In this document: positions 41,985 through 50,939 of the stretch, piece after piece | Layout of the letters: each line of letters starts with the position of its first letter | Position numbering within the stretch: the first letter of the stretch is position 1 | Assembly: GCA_965277595.1 (NCBI GenBank) | Contig: CBDIDH010000001.1 | Span: forward strand, 1,178,001-1,242,000 | Direction of reading: 5' to 3' | From: CBDIDH01 sp965277595 | GTDB lineage: Bacteria > Planctomycetota > Planctomycetia > Isosphaerales > Isosphaeraceae | DNA length: 64,000 bases | The notes under the pieces: model-generated | Databases searched by the model: none | The model's input: only the letters and a program-made list of their open reading frames with translations | Told to the model about the DNA's origin: nothing | Made by a program: the position numbers and the translations under genes

Positions 41985-42410
41985 ATGGGTACAGGTTCCA
42001 CGTTCGCCAACGACCTCTTAAAGCTCGTCTTCAACGCCACGGCCATCGCCAACATCGCCGACAACGCCAGCACCTCGCCGCTGACCAACCTTTACGCCTC
42101 CTTGCACACCGCCGACCCGAGTTCGGGCAACCAGAGTACCGGCGAGGCGGCCTACACCAGCTACGCGCGGGTCGCGGTCGCCCGCACCTCCGGCGGCTGG
42201 ACGGTCTCGACGAACACCGTCGTCCCGGCGGCGACCATCAGCTTCCCGGCGGCGACCGGTGGCAGCGAGACCGAAGCCTACGCCGCCATCGGCACGCTCT
42301 CGTCCGGCACGGGCAAGGTGCTGTTCGCGGGCGCGATTTCCCCAACAATTTCTGTGTCTAACGGCGTGACTCCGCAGCTTACGACGTCGAGCACGCTGAC
42401 CCTTTCATAA
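41985..42410 (+). CDS. Phage tail fibre-like structural protein (141 aa)
   Basis: 141 residues, MGTGSTFANDLLKLVFNATA, NLYASLHTADPSSGNQSTGE, AAYTSYARVAVARTSGGWTV and PAATISFPAATGGSETEAYA. This matches a short phage protein often labelled tail-fibre or decorating protein. The next gene repeats the same core (ASLHTA-P...EAAYT-Y-RV), so the two are diverged paralogues. Confidence 0.6.
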   Translation: MGTGSTFANDLLKLVFNATAIANIADNASTSPLTNLYASLHTADPSSGNQSTGEAAYTSYARVAVARTSGGWTVSTNTVVPAATISFPAATGGSETEAYAAIGTLSSGTGKVLFAGAISPTISVSNGVTPQLTTSSTLTLS

Positions 42411-42418
42411 ATAGCCGC

Positions 42419-42940
42419 ATGAAAACGCTCTTCGCATCGCTGCACACGGCAGAACCCGCCACGCAGACCGACCACGAGGCCGCCTATACAGGCTATCGCC
42501 GCGTCCCTATCGACTATGCCGACGGCTTCGGCGACATCCCCGTCACGATCGTCTTCCCGAGGATCGAGCAGACCGCCGCCGGTCAGATCACCCATGTCGG
42601 CCTCGGCACCGCCGAAAAAGGCAACGGCGACGTCGAGCTGACGATCCACGCCATGCCCTACATCCGCATGGCCGAGGACGCTTGTCCCAGGATCGTCGTC
42701 ACCAACGTCGCGGCCGACGGCCTGCCCGCCCAATTGAACCCCGTCGCCCGCGTCGCCTTCAACCTGTACCGCACCGGCCAGCTCGACCCCGCGGATTTGC
42801 ACCCGGCCCTCTACGAGGTGATCAACGAGGCGCTGCACGGCGTCGGCGTTTCCGTGATCCCGGTCGCCCGCGGCGGCGCCGCGAGCATGACGGGGCGATT
42901 GGAAAACATGCCGAGCCTGGGCGACTGGGGTCACGCCTAA
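42419..42940 (+). CDS. Paralogue of the preceding fibre-like protein with C-terminal extension (173 aa)
   Basis: MKTLFASLHTAEPATQTDHE and AAYTGYRRVPIDYADGF repeat the preceding protein's core, followed by a beta-rich section (VTIVFPRIEQTAAGQITHVG) and a further ~85-residue domain (DLHPALYEVINEALHGVGVS). Possibly virion-associated; no enzymatic motif seen. Confidence 0.5.
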   Translation: MKTLFASLHTAEPATQTDHEAAYTGYRRVPIDYADGFGDIPVTIVFPRIEQTAAGQITHVGLGTAEKGNGDVELTIHAMPYIRMAEDACPRIVVTNVAADGLPAQLNPVARVAFNLYRTGQLDPADLHPALYEVINEALHGVGVSVIPVARGGAASMTGRLENMPSLGDWGHA

Positions 42941-42959
42941 CTCACCGGGAGCGGAGCCC

Positions 42960-43319
42960 ATGGACGGATCGAACGCCTGGCCGGACTCCTCGCCGCGGGA
43001 CGCCCCCGGGGAGTGGGAGGATAAGCAGCCGTACAGCCACGCCGTGCACGTCCACGGTCAGCAATTCCTCGTCTGGAGGTTCCCTAGGGCGGGCGGCATG
43101 ATCCCGCCCCACTCGCACCCCTACGAGCACGATTCCATCCTGCTTCAAGGCACCGTCACGCTGACCGGCGACCACGAAGGCCGTAACGGGATCCGGGTCA
43201 CCGCCCCCGACACGGTCTTTTTCAAGCCCGGCGTTTCCCACTCGATCAAGGCCCTGACCGATAACGTCATCATGATCCACGTGTACCCCTTCGGGACCGA
43301 CGTGACGGACGCGAGCTGA
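42960..43319 (+). CDS. Cupin-domain protein
   Basis: 119 residues. One cupin domain with motif 1 GMIPPHSHPYEHDSILLQGT (H-x-H...E...G), the intervening loop and motif 2 FFKPGVSHSIKALTDNVIMI. The His and Glu metal ligands are intact, so metal binding is expected; the substrate cannot be told. Unusual among phage fibre and lysis genes. TGATG coupling to the next gene supports co-translation, and an accessory (moron) or fibre-modifying role is possible. Confidence 0.7.
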   Translation: MDGSNAWPDSSPRDAPGEWEDKQPYSHAVHVHGQQFLVWRFPRAGGMIPPHSHPYEHDSILLQGTVTLTGDHEGRNGIRVTAPDTVFFKPGVSHSIKALTDNVIMIHVYPFGTDVTDAS

Positions 43320-45634
43320 TGGCCGTCGCCTTCCGCGCTGAATCGGACAACGTGGTCTCGGGCGCGTGCTCGATCACCACGGTATCCGTTACCAAGCCGA
43401 CTGGCACGGCGCAGAATGATTTGCTGGTCTGCAAGGTCGTCGCGCACCAGAGTTGTTGCGGCGCGCCTTCCGCCGTAACGGCCCCCACCGGCTGGACGCA
43501 GATCGACAGCAACGCGTGGAGTTCTTCCACCCGCTCGGCGGTTTTTTACAAGCTGGCGGGCGCGAGCGAACCGGCGAGTTACACATTCACCATAACGGAA
43601 ACTCTCAACCCGACCACGGTCACCTACACCTACGGCATCGCGGCTTACACCGGCTGCGACACCACGACGCCGATCGACGCCACCAGCACGGCACAGACGA
43701 ATACCAGCAGCACGAATCTCACCGCGCCGGGCATAACGACCGTCACCGCCAATGCGCTGGTCCTGTCGTTCCTCGATTTCCTCGGCACAGGAACGATCAC
43801 CGACGCGGCGGGCACCACCAAGAGGATCAGCCGCGAGGCGACCAACGGCAGCGTCTACCTGGCCGAAGAGGTGTTCGCCACCGCGGGAGCGACCGGCACC
43901 CGCGTCGCCACCATCGTCGGCGCCAAGGTAAGCCGTGCCCTGACGATCGCATTACGCCCGGCCGCCTCCGGCAGCGCCGCCACCTGGACGTCATCCGCCT
44001 CGACGGCCGCCGTCAGCAGGGCGGTCAAAAAGGCTTCCTCCACATTCACGGCCTCGGCGTCGCTGGCGGCGCACGGAGCCTCAAAGGCCCTCAGCGCGGC
44101 GTCGTTCGCACCGGCCTCGGCGCTGGCGGCATCAGGAAGAGCCGTCGCCCGAACAGCAGGGACGTTCATTGCGCAGGGCAGCCTCTCCGCCCAGGGGTCG
44201 TCGAAAGCCGCCGCGCACTCGATCTGCTCGCCGTCCGCCGTGCTGTTAGTGCAGGGCGTCGCCCAGGTCAAACGGGTCGCGAGTTTTTCCCCGCAATCAT
44301 CCTTCGCGTTCACCGGGGCACCCAAGACCGCCGGAAAGGCCACGGTCAGCCCCGCCGCTACGGCCTCCTTCTCCGGCCTCACCGTCAGGAAGACGGTCGC
44401 CGCCCTTCCACCGGGCGCGTCTTTATCGGCCTCCGGGGCGGCCAGGACGGCGGCACGTGGCACGATTTCCTCTGCAAGCTCGTTTACGGGTCAGGGGGCA
44501 TCGAAAGCCGTTGGCCGGGTAACGTACTCCCCGGCGGCGGCGCTGACTGCATCGGGCACTTCCCGAGCCACTGCGAGGGCCACTTTTTCACCGGCAGGCT
44601 CCCCCGCCTTCTTCGGCACGTCGAAGGCGGCCTCCCGCGCTACCTTCTCGCCCGGTACGATACTGGCGGCGAAGACGGTATCCCATGCCGGTTTCTCCGC
44701 GATCGCATCGCTTCTGGGTGCGGGGGCATCACGGGCGGCGGCAAATTTCACCCCGTCGCCGGGCGCCGTGCTCGCGCCGAAGGGCGCGGCAAAGGCCGCC
44801 GGCGTGGCGATCGTTTCCCCTTCGGCGGCACTGGCGTTCACCGGCTCCGAGTCGAAAAAGGGGGCGGCGACCTTCTCGCCTGGTATGGCGTCGAGTCTCC
44901 GGGCGGCGGCGTTAACCCGATCCCACACGAACCTGACGGCGGCCGCGTCCCTGGCGGTATCGGGTAAGTCGCTTTCCAGAAGCAAATTCACCCAATCGCC
45001 CTCCGCCTCGTTCTCGCCCCAGTCGAACGTCGGCGGCGCGGGCAGAGCGGTATTCTCGCCTTCGGCGGCGCCTGCGTTCCACGGCGCGTCGCGGGTCAAG
45101 GTAGCCGCCACGTTCACCGCCGTCGCGTCTCTTGTCGCCCATGGCGGGGCATTGGTCAACCCTTCGGCGGTGTTCACTGCCGCCGCGTCGTTATCCACCT
45201 TCGGCGGTGCGCTGGCGAGCCGAACCGTCACATACACCGCAGCCGCGGCGCTCGGCGTCGGCGGGCGAACTCTGAAGAGAGGGGCGGCGAATTTCACGTC
45301 GTCCGGCCAGTGGTCGCCGCGTTCGCGGGTTGCCGACGGGTCGGGCGCGTCGCTCTCGGCCGTGGCCATACTCGCCTTCGGAGGAACGGCCGCCGCGAAG
45401 GCTTTGATCACGTTCCAGCCGGCCGCATCGTACTCATTCGCAGGAATCCGGTTCGCTCCTTCGCCCACGCCGTCATCCCGCATCGGCAAAGTCCCCGCAT
45501 TCGCAAGGGCCGGTCAAGCCGCCGCCGGGGGAAGGTCGGGGTTTGTGTCGGCCTCGACGAGAACGATCACCGTCGTGACGGGAAGCCGGGTGGCGAAAGT
45601 CGAGGCGGGCGTCCGAACGTCCACCGCACCTTAA
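43319..45634 (+). CDS. Large repeat protein: beta-sandwich head plus ~24 Ala/Ser/Gly repeats (771 aa)
   Basis: Residues 1-~215 form a beta-rich domain (DSNAWSSSTRSAVFYKLAGA, SEPASYTFTITETLNPTTVT, GIAAYTGCDTTTPIDATSTA) seen in phage and bacterial adhesins. From ~222 to ~735 about 24 degenerate repeats of roughly 20 residues follow, consensus (A/T)TFSPAASLxxxGxSKAxx, one per F-S-P start. The C-terminus is Ser/Arg/Val-rich. I infer a long extended fibre or surface protein. Composition (Ala/Ser/Gly/Lys) differs from other fibre genes. Confidence 0.6.
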   Translation: MAVAFRAESDNVVSGACSITTVSVTKPTGTAQNDLLVCKVVAHQSCCGAPSAVTAPTGWTQIDSNAWSSSTRSAVFYKLAGASEPASYTFTITETLNPTTVTYTYGIAAYTGCDTTTPIDATSTAQTNTSSTNLTAPGITTVTANALVLSFLDFLGTGTITDAAGTTKRISREATNGSVYLAEEVFATAGATGTRVATIVGAKVSRALTIALRPAASGSAATWTSSASTAAVSRAVKKASSTFTASASLAAHGASKALSAASFAPASALAASGRAVARTAGTFIAQGSLSAQGSSKAAAHSICSPSAVLLVQGVAQVKRVASFSPQSSFAFTGAPKTAGKATVSPAATASFSGLTVRKTVAALPPGASLSASGAARTAARGTISSASSFTGQGASKAVGRVTYSPAAALTASGTSRATARATFSPAGSPAFFGTSKAASRATFSPGTILAAKTVSHAGFSAIASLLGAGASRAAANFTPSPGAVLAPKGAAKAAGVAIVSPSAALAFTGSESKKGAATFSPGMASSLRAAALTRSHTNLTAAASLAVSGKSLSRSKFTQSPSASFSPQSNVGGAGRAVFSPSAAPAFHGASRVKVAATFTAVASLVAHGGALVNPSAVFTAAASLSTFGGALASRTVTYTAAAALGVGGRTLKRGAANFTSSGQWSPRSRVADGSGASLSAVAILAFGGTAAAKALITFQPAASYSFAGIRFAPSPTPSSRIGKVPAFARAGQAAAGGRSGFVSASTRTITVVTGSRVAKVEAGVRTSTAP

Positions 45635-45643
45635 AGGAGGCCT

Positions 45644-45910
45644 ATGACCCACTATTACACGCAGTCGCCCCAGGAACTCCTGGACTACTCGCTCGATTGG
45701 TCCGCCGCCCTCGGGACGGAGACGATCGTCGCCAGCGGGTGGTCGGCGAGCGGCGTCACGCTGTCCAACGAAACCTTCACCAGCACCACCACGACCTTCT
45801 GGGTCACCGGGGGCGTCGCCGGGAGTGGGTATGAGATCCTGAACACCGTCACCACCAGCGGCGGCCGAACGTACCAGGACTCGGTGACGATCACCATGAT
45901 TTCGAAATGA
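45644..45910 (+). CDS. Small Ig-like phage structural protein (88 aa)
   Basis: MTHYYTQSPQELLDYSLDWS, AALGTETIVASGWSASGVTL, TTTTFWVTGGVAGSGYEILN, TVTTSGGRTYQDSVTI. The pattern 'DYSlDW...LG.DTI..S.W......' is widespread among phage fibre/virion proteins. AAAGGAGG precedes the ATG. Probably virion- or fibre-associated. Confidence 0.65.
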   Translation: MTHYYTQSPQELLDYSLDWSAALGTETIVASGWSASGVTLSNETFTSTTTTFWVTGGVAGSGYEILNTVTTSGGRTYQDSVTITMISK

Positions 45911-45942
45911 ACCAGCGATTTTACAACCTCAGGAGTATCGCC

Positions 45943-46188
45943 ATGCTAGACAACACCAACACCATATCGCCCCTGCAAAGCCAGACCGTCCTGTCCGCCA
46001 TTAAAGCGATGGTGCCTCAGATCGTTCTGATCCTCACCCAGATCACCGGCAAGGTGTTCGACGTGGATACCATTAACAATGCCATCAACGACGGCTATTC
46101 TCTTATTGCGTCGGGAATAAGTTTGTTCTACATTGTGCGGGCAATTAAAGGTCGCATCAACGCCACTCAGGCTATCAAGAAAACATAA
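45943..46188 (+). CDS. Small membrane protein, holin candidate (81 aa)
   Basis: The ATG at 45943 is chosen for AGGAG seven bases upstream; the same frame begins at 45907 on the upstream stop. Two hydrophobic stretches (AMVPQIVLILTQITG and SLIASGISLFYIV) with a basic tail (KGRINATQAIKKT) give a class II-like holin profile. It lies in the small-gene cluster at the end of the late operon. Family not identified. Confidence 0.5.
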   Translation: MLDNTNTISPLQSQTVLSAIKAMVPQIVLILTQITGKVFDVDTINNAINDGYSLIASGISLFYIVRAIKGRINATQAIKKT

Positions 46189-46209
46189 ACGTAACAGGGA
46201 GTACAGAAT

Positions 46210-46542
46210 ATGAGCAGTTTTGGAGATTGGTTTAAAACCATTACGAACGACGTGAAAGCCGAATTCAGCGGCGCGAAGAGCGAGCTTGTCACCGACGCCG
46301 AGGCGCTGGCCGCCAAGCTGAAGAGCGACGTCACCCCCATCGCCTACGCCATCATCCAGTCCGCCGTCGCCACAGCGGAAGTGACCGGCGGGACGTGGGA
46401 GGCCAAGCTATTCGCCGCCGTCGTCAACGTGACCCAGGCGTTCACAACCAAAGGGATTCCCGTCGTCATCAACGACATTGTGGCCGCCATCACCGCCATC
46501 GTGGCGCAGGTGAACTCCTCGAAGGCAGTCACCGGCGTATAA
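46210..46542 (+). CDS. Hypothetical helical protein (110 aa)
   Basis: MSSFGDWFKTITNDVKAEFS, then SELVTDAEALAAKLKSDVTP and a hydrophobic helical C-terminal half (KGIPVVINDIVAAITAIVAQ). A purine-rich site (CAGGGAG) precedes it. Long amphipathic helices resemble LLH-type phage holin-associated proteins, but this is uncertain. Confidence 0.5.
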   Translation: MSSFGDWFKTITNDVKAEFSGAKSELVTDAEALAAKLKSDVTPIAYAIIQSAVATAEVTGGTWEAKLFAAVVNVTQAFTTKGIPVVINDIVAAITAIVAQVNSSKAVTGV

Positions 46543-46592
46543 TGTTTTTCTGTTTCAACCAACGCGTAATCCGTAACCTGAAGGAATCCATC

Positions 46593-46892
46593 ATGTCCGA
46601 TCTTACCGATAAAATGAACGCCGCCATCGCGAACCTGAAATCTCAGCAGACCGGCCTTACCGCCGATCAGGTCCAAGCGCTCATCAACCCGCTCAAATCC
46701 AGCATCGACTCGATCACCGCGAGCGAAAAGGACGATGCGTCTAAAGTCGCCGACCTGACCGCCGCCATGACCGAGTTCACGACGGCGTTCGCGACGGCGG
46801 CACCCGCTTCGCCCGCACCGACCTCGGCTCCCGCCAACCCAACCCCGGCTCCGACGCCTGCCCCCGCCACGCCCGCACCAACGGCTGCATAA
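46593..46892 (+). CDS. Hypothetical protein with Pro-Ala tail (99 aa)
   Basis: A helical first part (MSDLTDKMNAAIANLKSQQT then VADLTAAMTEFTTAFATAAP) followed by a Pro/Ala/Thr-rich unstructured tail (APTPAPATPAPTAA). Ends one base pair before the next ATG. Similar short phage proteins with helical and PA-rich tails exist; role unknown. Confidence 0.5.
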   Translation: MSDLTDKMNAAIANLKSQQTGLTADQVQALINPLKSSIDSITASEKDDASKVADLTAAMTEFTTAFATAAPASPAPTSAPANPTPAPTPAPATPAPTAA

Positions 46893-47051
46893 ATGGACAA
46901 CCGCAGGCTGCTGCTCCTCATCGTCATCCTGTTCCTCGTTTTCGGGGGCGGGTACGGGTATCACGCCGGTCTCGGCGTGGGACTGCTGGGTGGGGGGATC
47001 GGCGGCCTGCTTTTGCTGCTCATCATCCTGATACTGTTTGGGGTGATTTAA
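46893..47051 (+). CDS. Two-span hydrophobic mini-protein (52 aa)
   Basis: 52 residues: MDNRR, a first hydrophobic helix (LLLLIVILFLVFGGGYGY), a Gly-rich turn (HAGLGVGLLGGGIGG) and a second helix (LLLLLIILILFGVI). Composition resembles the DUF3309 type. Packing without gaps between neighbours supports expression. Could act as a holin or antiholin in this lysis-gene cluster. Confidence 0.55.
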   Translation: MDNRRLLLLIVILFLVFGGGYGYHAGLGVGLLGGGIGGLLLLLIILILFGVI

Positions 47052-47243
47052 ATGTGGGAATCTGCCCTGCTCAGCGCAATTTGGGAGTTCCTCAAGACAA
47101 TTTTCGGGATCAAGCCCAATGACCCGCTGTTGGAGGCGTCCGATGAAGCACTTAAAGCCAAGGAACGTGAGGCGGCTGTCATGGCTGAGCCTGACCGCGA
47201 TAAGTCTGCAATCGTGCGCTCCTTACGAAAGCACGAACCTTAA
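47052..47243 (+). CDS. Small helical protein, i-spanin-like candidate (63 aa)
   Basis: MWESALLSAIWEFLKTIFGI provides an N-terminal hydrophobic helix; the rest (LLEASDEALKAKEREAAVMA, then EPDRDKSAIVRSLRKHEP) is charged and helical. A lipoprotein gene is embedded in its +1 frame, the classic Rz/Rz1 layout, so I infer an inner-membrane spanin component. It is shorter than most Rz proteins and the anchor is weak. Confidence 0.45.
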   Translation: MWESALLSAIWEFLKTIFGIKPNDPLLEASDEALKAKEREAAVMAEPDRDKSAIVRSLRKHEP

Positions 47244-47361
47244 AGCCTGCCCGGAACGGCTCCCACCGCCAGCGTGCGTGGTGGAATGGTACGCCGCGAC
47301 GCCGACCACACCCTGCATCGACGAGTGGTTCGACAAGATCGACCGCCGGAGCGGGCTATGA
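47143..47361 (+). CDS. Embedded Pro-rich lipoprotein, o-spanin (Rz1-like) candidate
   Basis: 72 residues from ATG 47143, with GGAGG at 47132-47136. Signal: MKHLKPRNVRRLSWLSLTAI then SLQSC, a plausible lipobox. The mature part is short and Pro-rich (PERLPPPACVVEWYAATPTT). It overlaps the previous gene in the +1 frame, as Rz1 does in Rz. Lipoprotein attachment would place it in the outer membrane to complete lysis. Stop overlaps the next ATG. Confidence 0.5.
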   Translation: MKHLKPRNVRRLSWLSLTAISLQSCAPYESTNLKACPERLPPPACVVEWYAATPTTPCIDEWFDKIDRRSGL

Positions 47362-47462
47362 GATACCTGTTTTTGATCCTCGCCCTCACCTCATGCGCGC
47401 CCGGATGCGTTATCCCCAGCGCCTCGCACGAATGCCCGTCCATTTTTGATTTCTTGGCGTGA
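47358..47462 (+). CDS. Short lipoprotein (34 aa)
   Basis: 34 residues, MRYLFLILALTSCAPGCVIP then SASHECPSIFDFLA. The lipobox ALTSC is good and the mature part is about 21 residues. Starts by ATGA overlap with the Pro-rich lipoprotein. A second o-spanin-like or entry-exclusion peptide is conceivable. Confidence 0.45.
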   Translation: MRYLFLILALTSCAPGCVIPSASHECPSIFDFLA

Positions 47463-47572
47463 ATGTCTGGTCGTCCTGGGCTTCGTCCATTTTTACCCAT
47501 GGAAAACTTATACCCGTCTCGCTACTTTGTCTTCACCGCACAATGCGGAACCCGAATCGAAAGGCATATGTC

Positions 47573-47719
47573 ATGACGAACCAGAAACCCAGCGAAAATA
47601 CCGGCAACGCGACCAGCGTGAATAACCCGAAGGCACCAGGCGAAGTCGAGAAAGTGAACCCGACCACCGGCGGCACGCATTCCACCGTGCAGACCGGCCA
47701 TAAACCGGCGAAGAGCTAA
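47573..47719 (+). CDS. Small Asn/Thr/Pro-rich protein, last gene of late operon (48 aa)
   Basis: MTNQKPSENTGNATSVNNPK then PGEVEKVNPTTGGTHSTVQT. Low complexity, polar, probably disordered. GAAAGG precedes the ATG; a longer form starting at 47543 cannot be excluded. It ends 14 bases before the strong terminator. Function unknown. Confidence 0.45.
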   Translation: MTNQKPSENTGNATSVNNPKAPGEVEKVNPTTGGTHSTVQTGHKPAKS

Positions 47720-47733
47720 TACGTTAGAAATGA

Positions 47734-47768
47734 GGGCGGCAGGGCTTCGGCTCTGCCGCCCTTTTTTT
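47734..47768 (+). terminator. Strong rho-independent terminator of the late operon
   Basis: A 12-bp stem (GGGCGGCAGGGC paired with GCTCTGCCGCCC, one G-T pair) is capped by the stable TTCG tetraloop closed by C-G, and followed by seven T. It ends the rightward phage transcript and, because the convergent host-like gene starts to end at 47795, may also serve in the reverse direction. Confidence 0.9.
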
Positions 47769-47794
47769 GTGTCCGAAAATTGGAACTTGGCCTT

Positions 47795-49417
<1,623 letters not shown>

Positions 49418-49511
49418 GCGAATGCCTCCGGAGTCGTGAGTTGGGGAGTCGGTTTTTGGCAGACCTCGTCGAAGCCGCTCATTGCCGCTTGCCATGATTT
49501 CCAAGCGTGCT

Positions 49512-49528
49512 AGATAAAGGACATTATC
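49512..49528 (+). repeat. Inverted repeat copy 1: recombinase core-like site
   Basis: AGATAAAGGACATTATC. Internally it is GATAA-AGGACA-TTATC: two 5-bp inverted arms around a 6-bp asymmetric spacer, the architecture of a tyrosine-recombinase core site. A perfect inverted copy lies at 50580-50596, so the two bracket the recombinase gene. Confidence 0.75.
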
Positions 49529-49547
49529 ATGCCTCAAATGGGAGCCT

Positions 49548-50528
49548 GTGCGGGTGTCAGACGAAGCGACGATACGAACGACGAAACTTGCCGAACGGCG
49601 TGAATGTGGCCCGCTCTTGCCCTTCCTCGTGGCGCAAGCCGGTGATCGCGCGGGACACCGGTTCATCGAATTCTTCACCGCCCAGATCAGAAACCCCAAC
49701 ACGCGGCGGGCTTACGGCCGCGCCATCGCCCGGTTCTTCGCCTGGTGCGAGGCGCGGGGGATCGAGCTGCATGAGATTGAGCCGGTGACCGTGGCGGCCT
49801 ATATCGAGTCCCACCCGGGCGCGAAGCCGACGGTCAAGCAGCACCTGGCCGCCATCCGCGTGCTCTTCGACTGGCTGGTCACCGGCCAGATCGTGGCCTC
49901 GAACCCCGCAGCCTCGGTGCGGGGGCCGAAATACGTCGTGAAGACGGGGCTGACGCCGGTCCTCAGCTCGGGGGAAGCGCGGCACCTGCTCGACAGCATC
50001 GATACGACGACGGTCATCGGGTTACGCGACCGTGCGTTGATCGCCGTGATGGCATTCAGCTTCGCCCGGATCGGGGCCACGCTCGGGATGCGAGTGAAGG
50101 ACTATTACAGCCAAGTCGGGCACGGCTGGTTCCGGCTGCACGAGAAGGGGGGCAAGCTGCATCTGGTTCCGGCCCATCCGAAGGTGGAATGCTACCTGAG
50201 CGCATATCTGACGGCGGCCGGGATCGCGGACGACAAGAACGGGCCGTTGTTCCGTACCGTGGATCGGCACCGACGGCTCACCGGCCAGCCGATGGCGGCG
50301 ATTGGTGCCTTGAAGATGATCAAGCGGCGTGCACGCGATGCCTCGCTCCCGGAGACGATCGGGTGCCACACGTTCCGGGCCACCGGGATCACGGCTTATC
50401 TCGAAGGCGGGGGGACGATTGAGGGGGCTCAGGCGATCGCCGCGCACGAGTCGCCGCGGACGACGAAGCTGTACGACCGGCGTGGTGACAAAGTGAAGCT
50501 GGAGGAAGTGGAACGCATCGCCATTTGA
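49548..50528 (+). CDS. XerC/D-type tyrosine recombinase
   Basis: 326 residues from GTG 49548 (GTG 49554 also possible). SAM-like N-terminal domain (FIEFFTAQIRNPNTRRAYGR, AIARFFAWCEARGIELHEIE). Catalytic domain with Arg in FSFARIGATLGMRV, H-x-x-R in CHTFRATGITAYL, His in IAAHESPRT and the Tyr nucleophile in TKLYDRRGDKV. All catalytic residues present. It lies between perfect inverted 17-bp sites, so it could invert its own 1.07-kb segment or move as a small cassette. Not the integrase of the phage by position, though it lies 1.8 kb from the phage end. Confidence 0.88.
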   Translation: MRVSDEATIRTTKLAERRECGPLLPFLVAQAGDRAGHRFIEFFTAQIRNPNTRRAYGRAIARFFAWCEARGIELHEIEPVTVAAYIESHPGAKPTVKQHLAAIRVLFDWLVTGQIVASNPAASVRGPKYVVKTGLTPVLSSGEARHLLDSIDTTTVIGLRDRALIAVMAFSFARIGATLGMRVKDYYSQVGHGWFRLHEKGGKLHLVPAHPKVECYLSAYLTAAGIADDKNGPLFRTVDRHRRLTGQPMAAIGALKMIKRRARDASLPETIGCHTFRATGITAYLEGGGTIEGAQAIAAHESPRTTKLYDRRGDKVKLEEVERIAI

Positions 50529-50579
50529 AGGAAGCGACTACATAACAACTGGTAATATTACTCAATTCAAACGGTTATA

Positions 50580-50596
50580 GATAATGTCCTTTATCT
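50580..50596 (-). repeat. Inverted repeat copy 2: recombinase core-like site
   Basis: GATAATGTCCTTTATCT, the exact reverse complement of the site at 49512-49528 (17/17). Beyond the 17 bases the flanks differ. It lies 51 bases after the recombinase stop. Confidence 0.75.
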
Positions 50597-50939
50597 TACC
50601 CCAAAAATCTACCCGATGCCGGAACTCCGGCGGAAGGGGGTCGTTTGGATTTTTGTTTCACCCGAGGTGTTCTAACAAACGCGGACGAACAGAGCCGAAC
50701 CGGCCTATGATTCCCCCATACGACGTATCCTCCTTAGATTGCTGCTCCTCCTGACCGCCTTCCCCACTTTTGCGGCGGAGTCTTGATGCATCCCGCGACG
50801 AGCTCCAACGCTTCACGCAGTGGAACACAGTAGCCCGCACGCGGCGGAAAGCATCGGCCTTCAGCATTAAATTCTTCGATTGCATTCTCTTGCGAAATCA
50901 TAATACTACCCGGAGCAATCTCACGCAGAGCGTCCCGTT
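50597..50939. other. No convincing gene; leader of the large methylase-helicase gene
   Basis: No gene with a believable composition. A minus-strand 75-codon frame (50658-50885) is Arg/Ser-rich and lacks a ribosome site. The promoter of the next gene should lie here, but I see no strong -35/-10 pair. Confidence 0.4.

Noticed and set aside
43453..44967. 504-codon plus-strand frame inside the repeat protein
   Set aside because: Out-of-frame shadow, very Arg/Gly/His-rich; the beta-sandwich and FSP repeats lie in the other frame.
1..47770. Transposable Mu-like phage
   Set aside because: The tail genes resemble Mu-like order, but no MuA or MuB transposase gene is in the window and the head is HK97 type.
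50658..50885. 75-codon minus-strand frame before the methylase gene
   Set aside because: Arg/Ser/Glu-rich, no ribosome site, no neighbour coupling.
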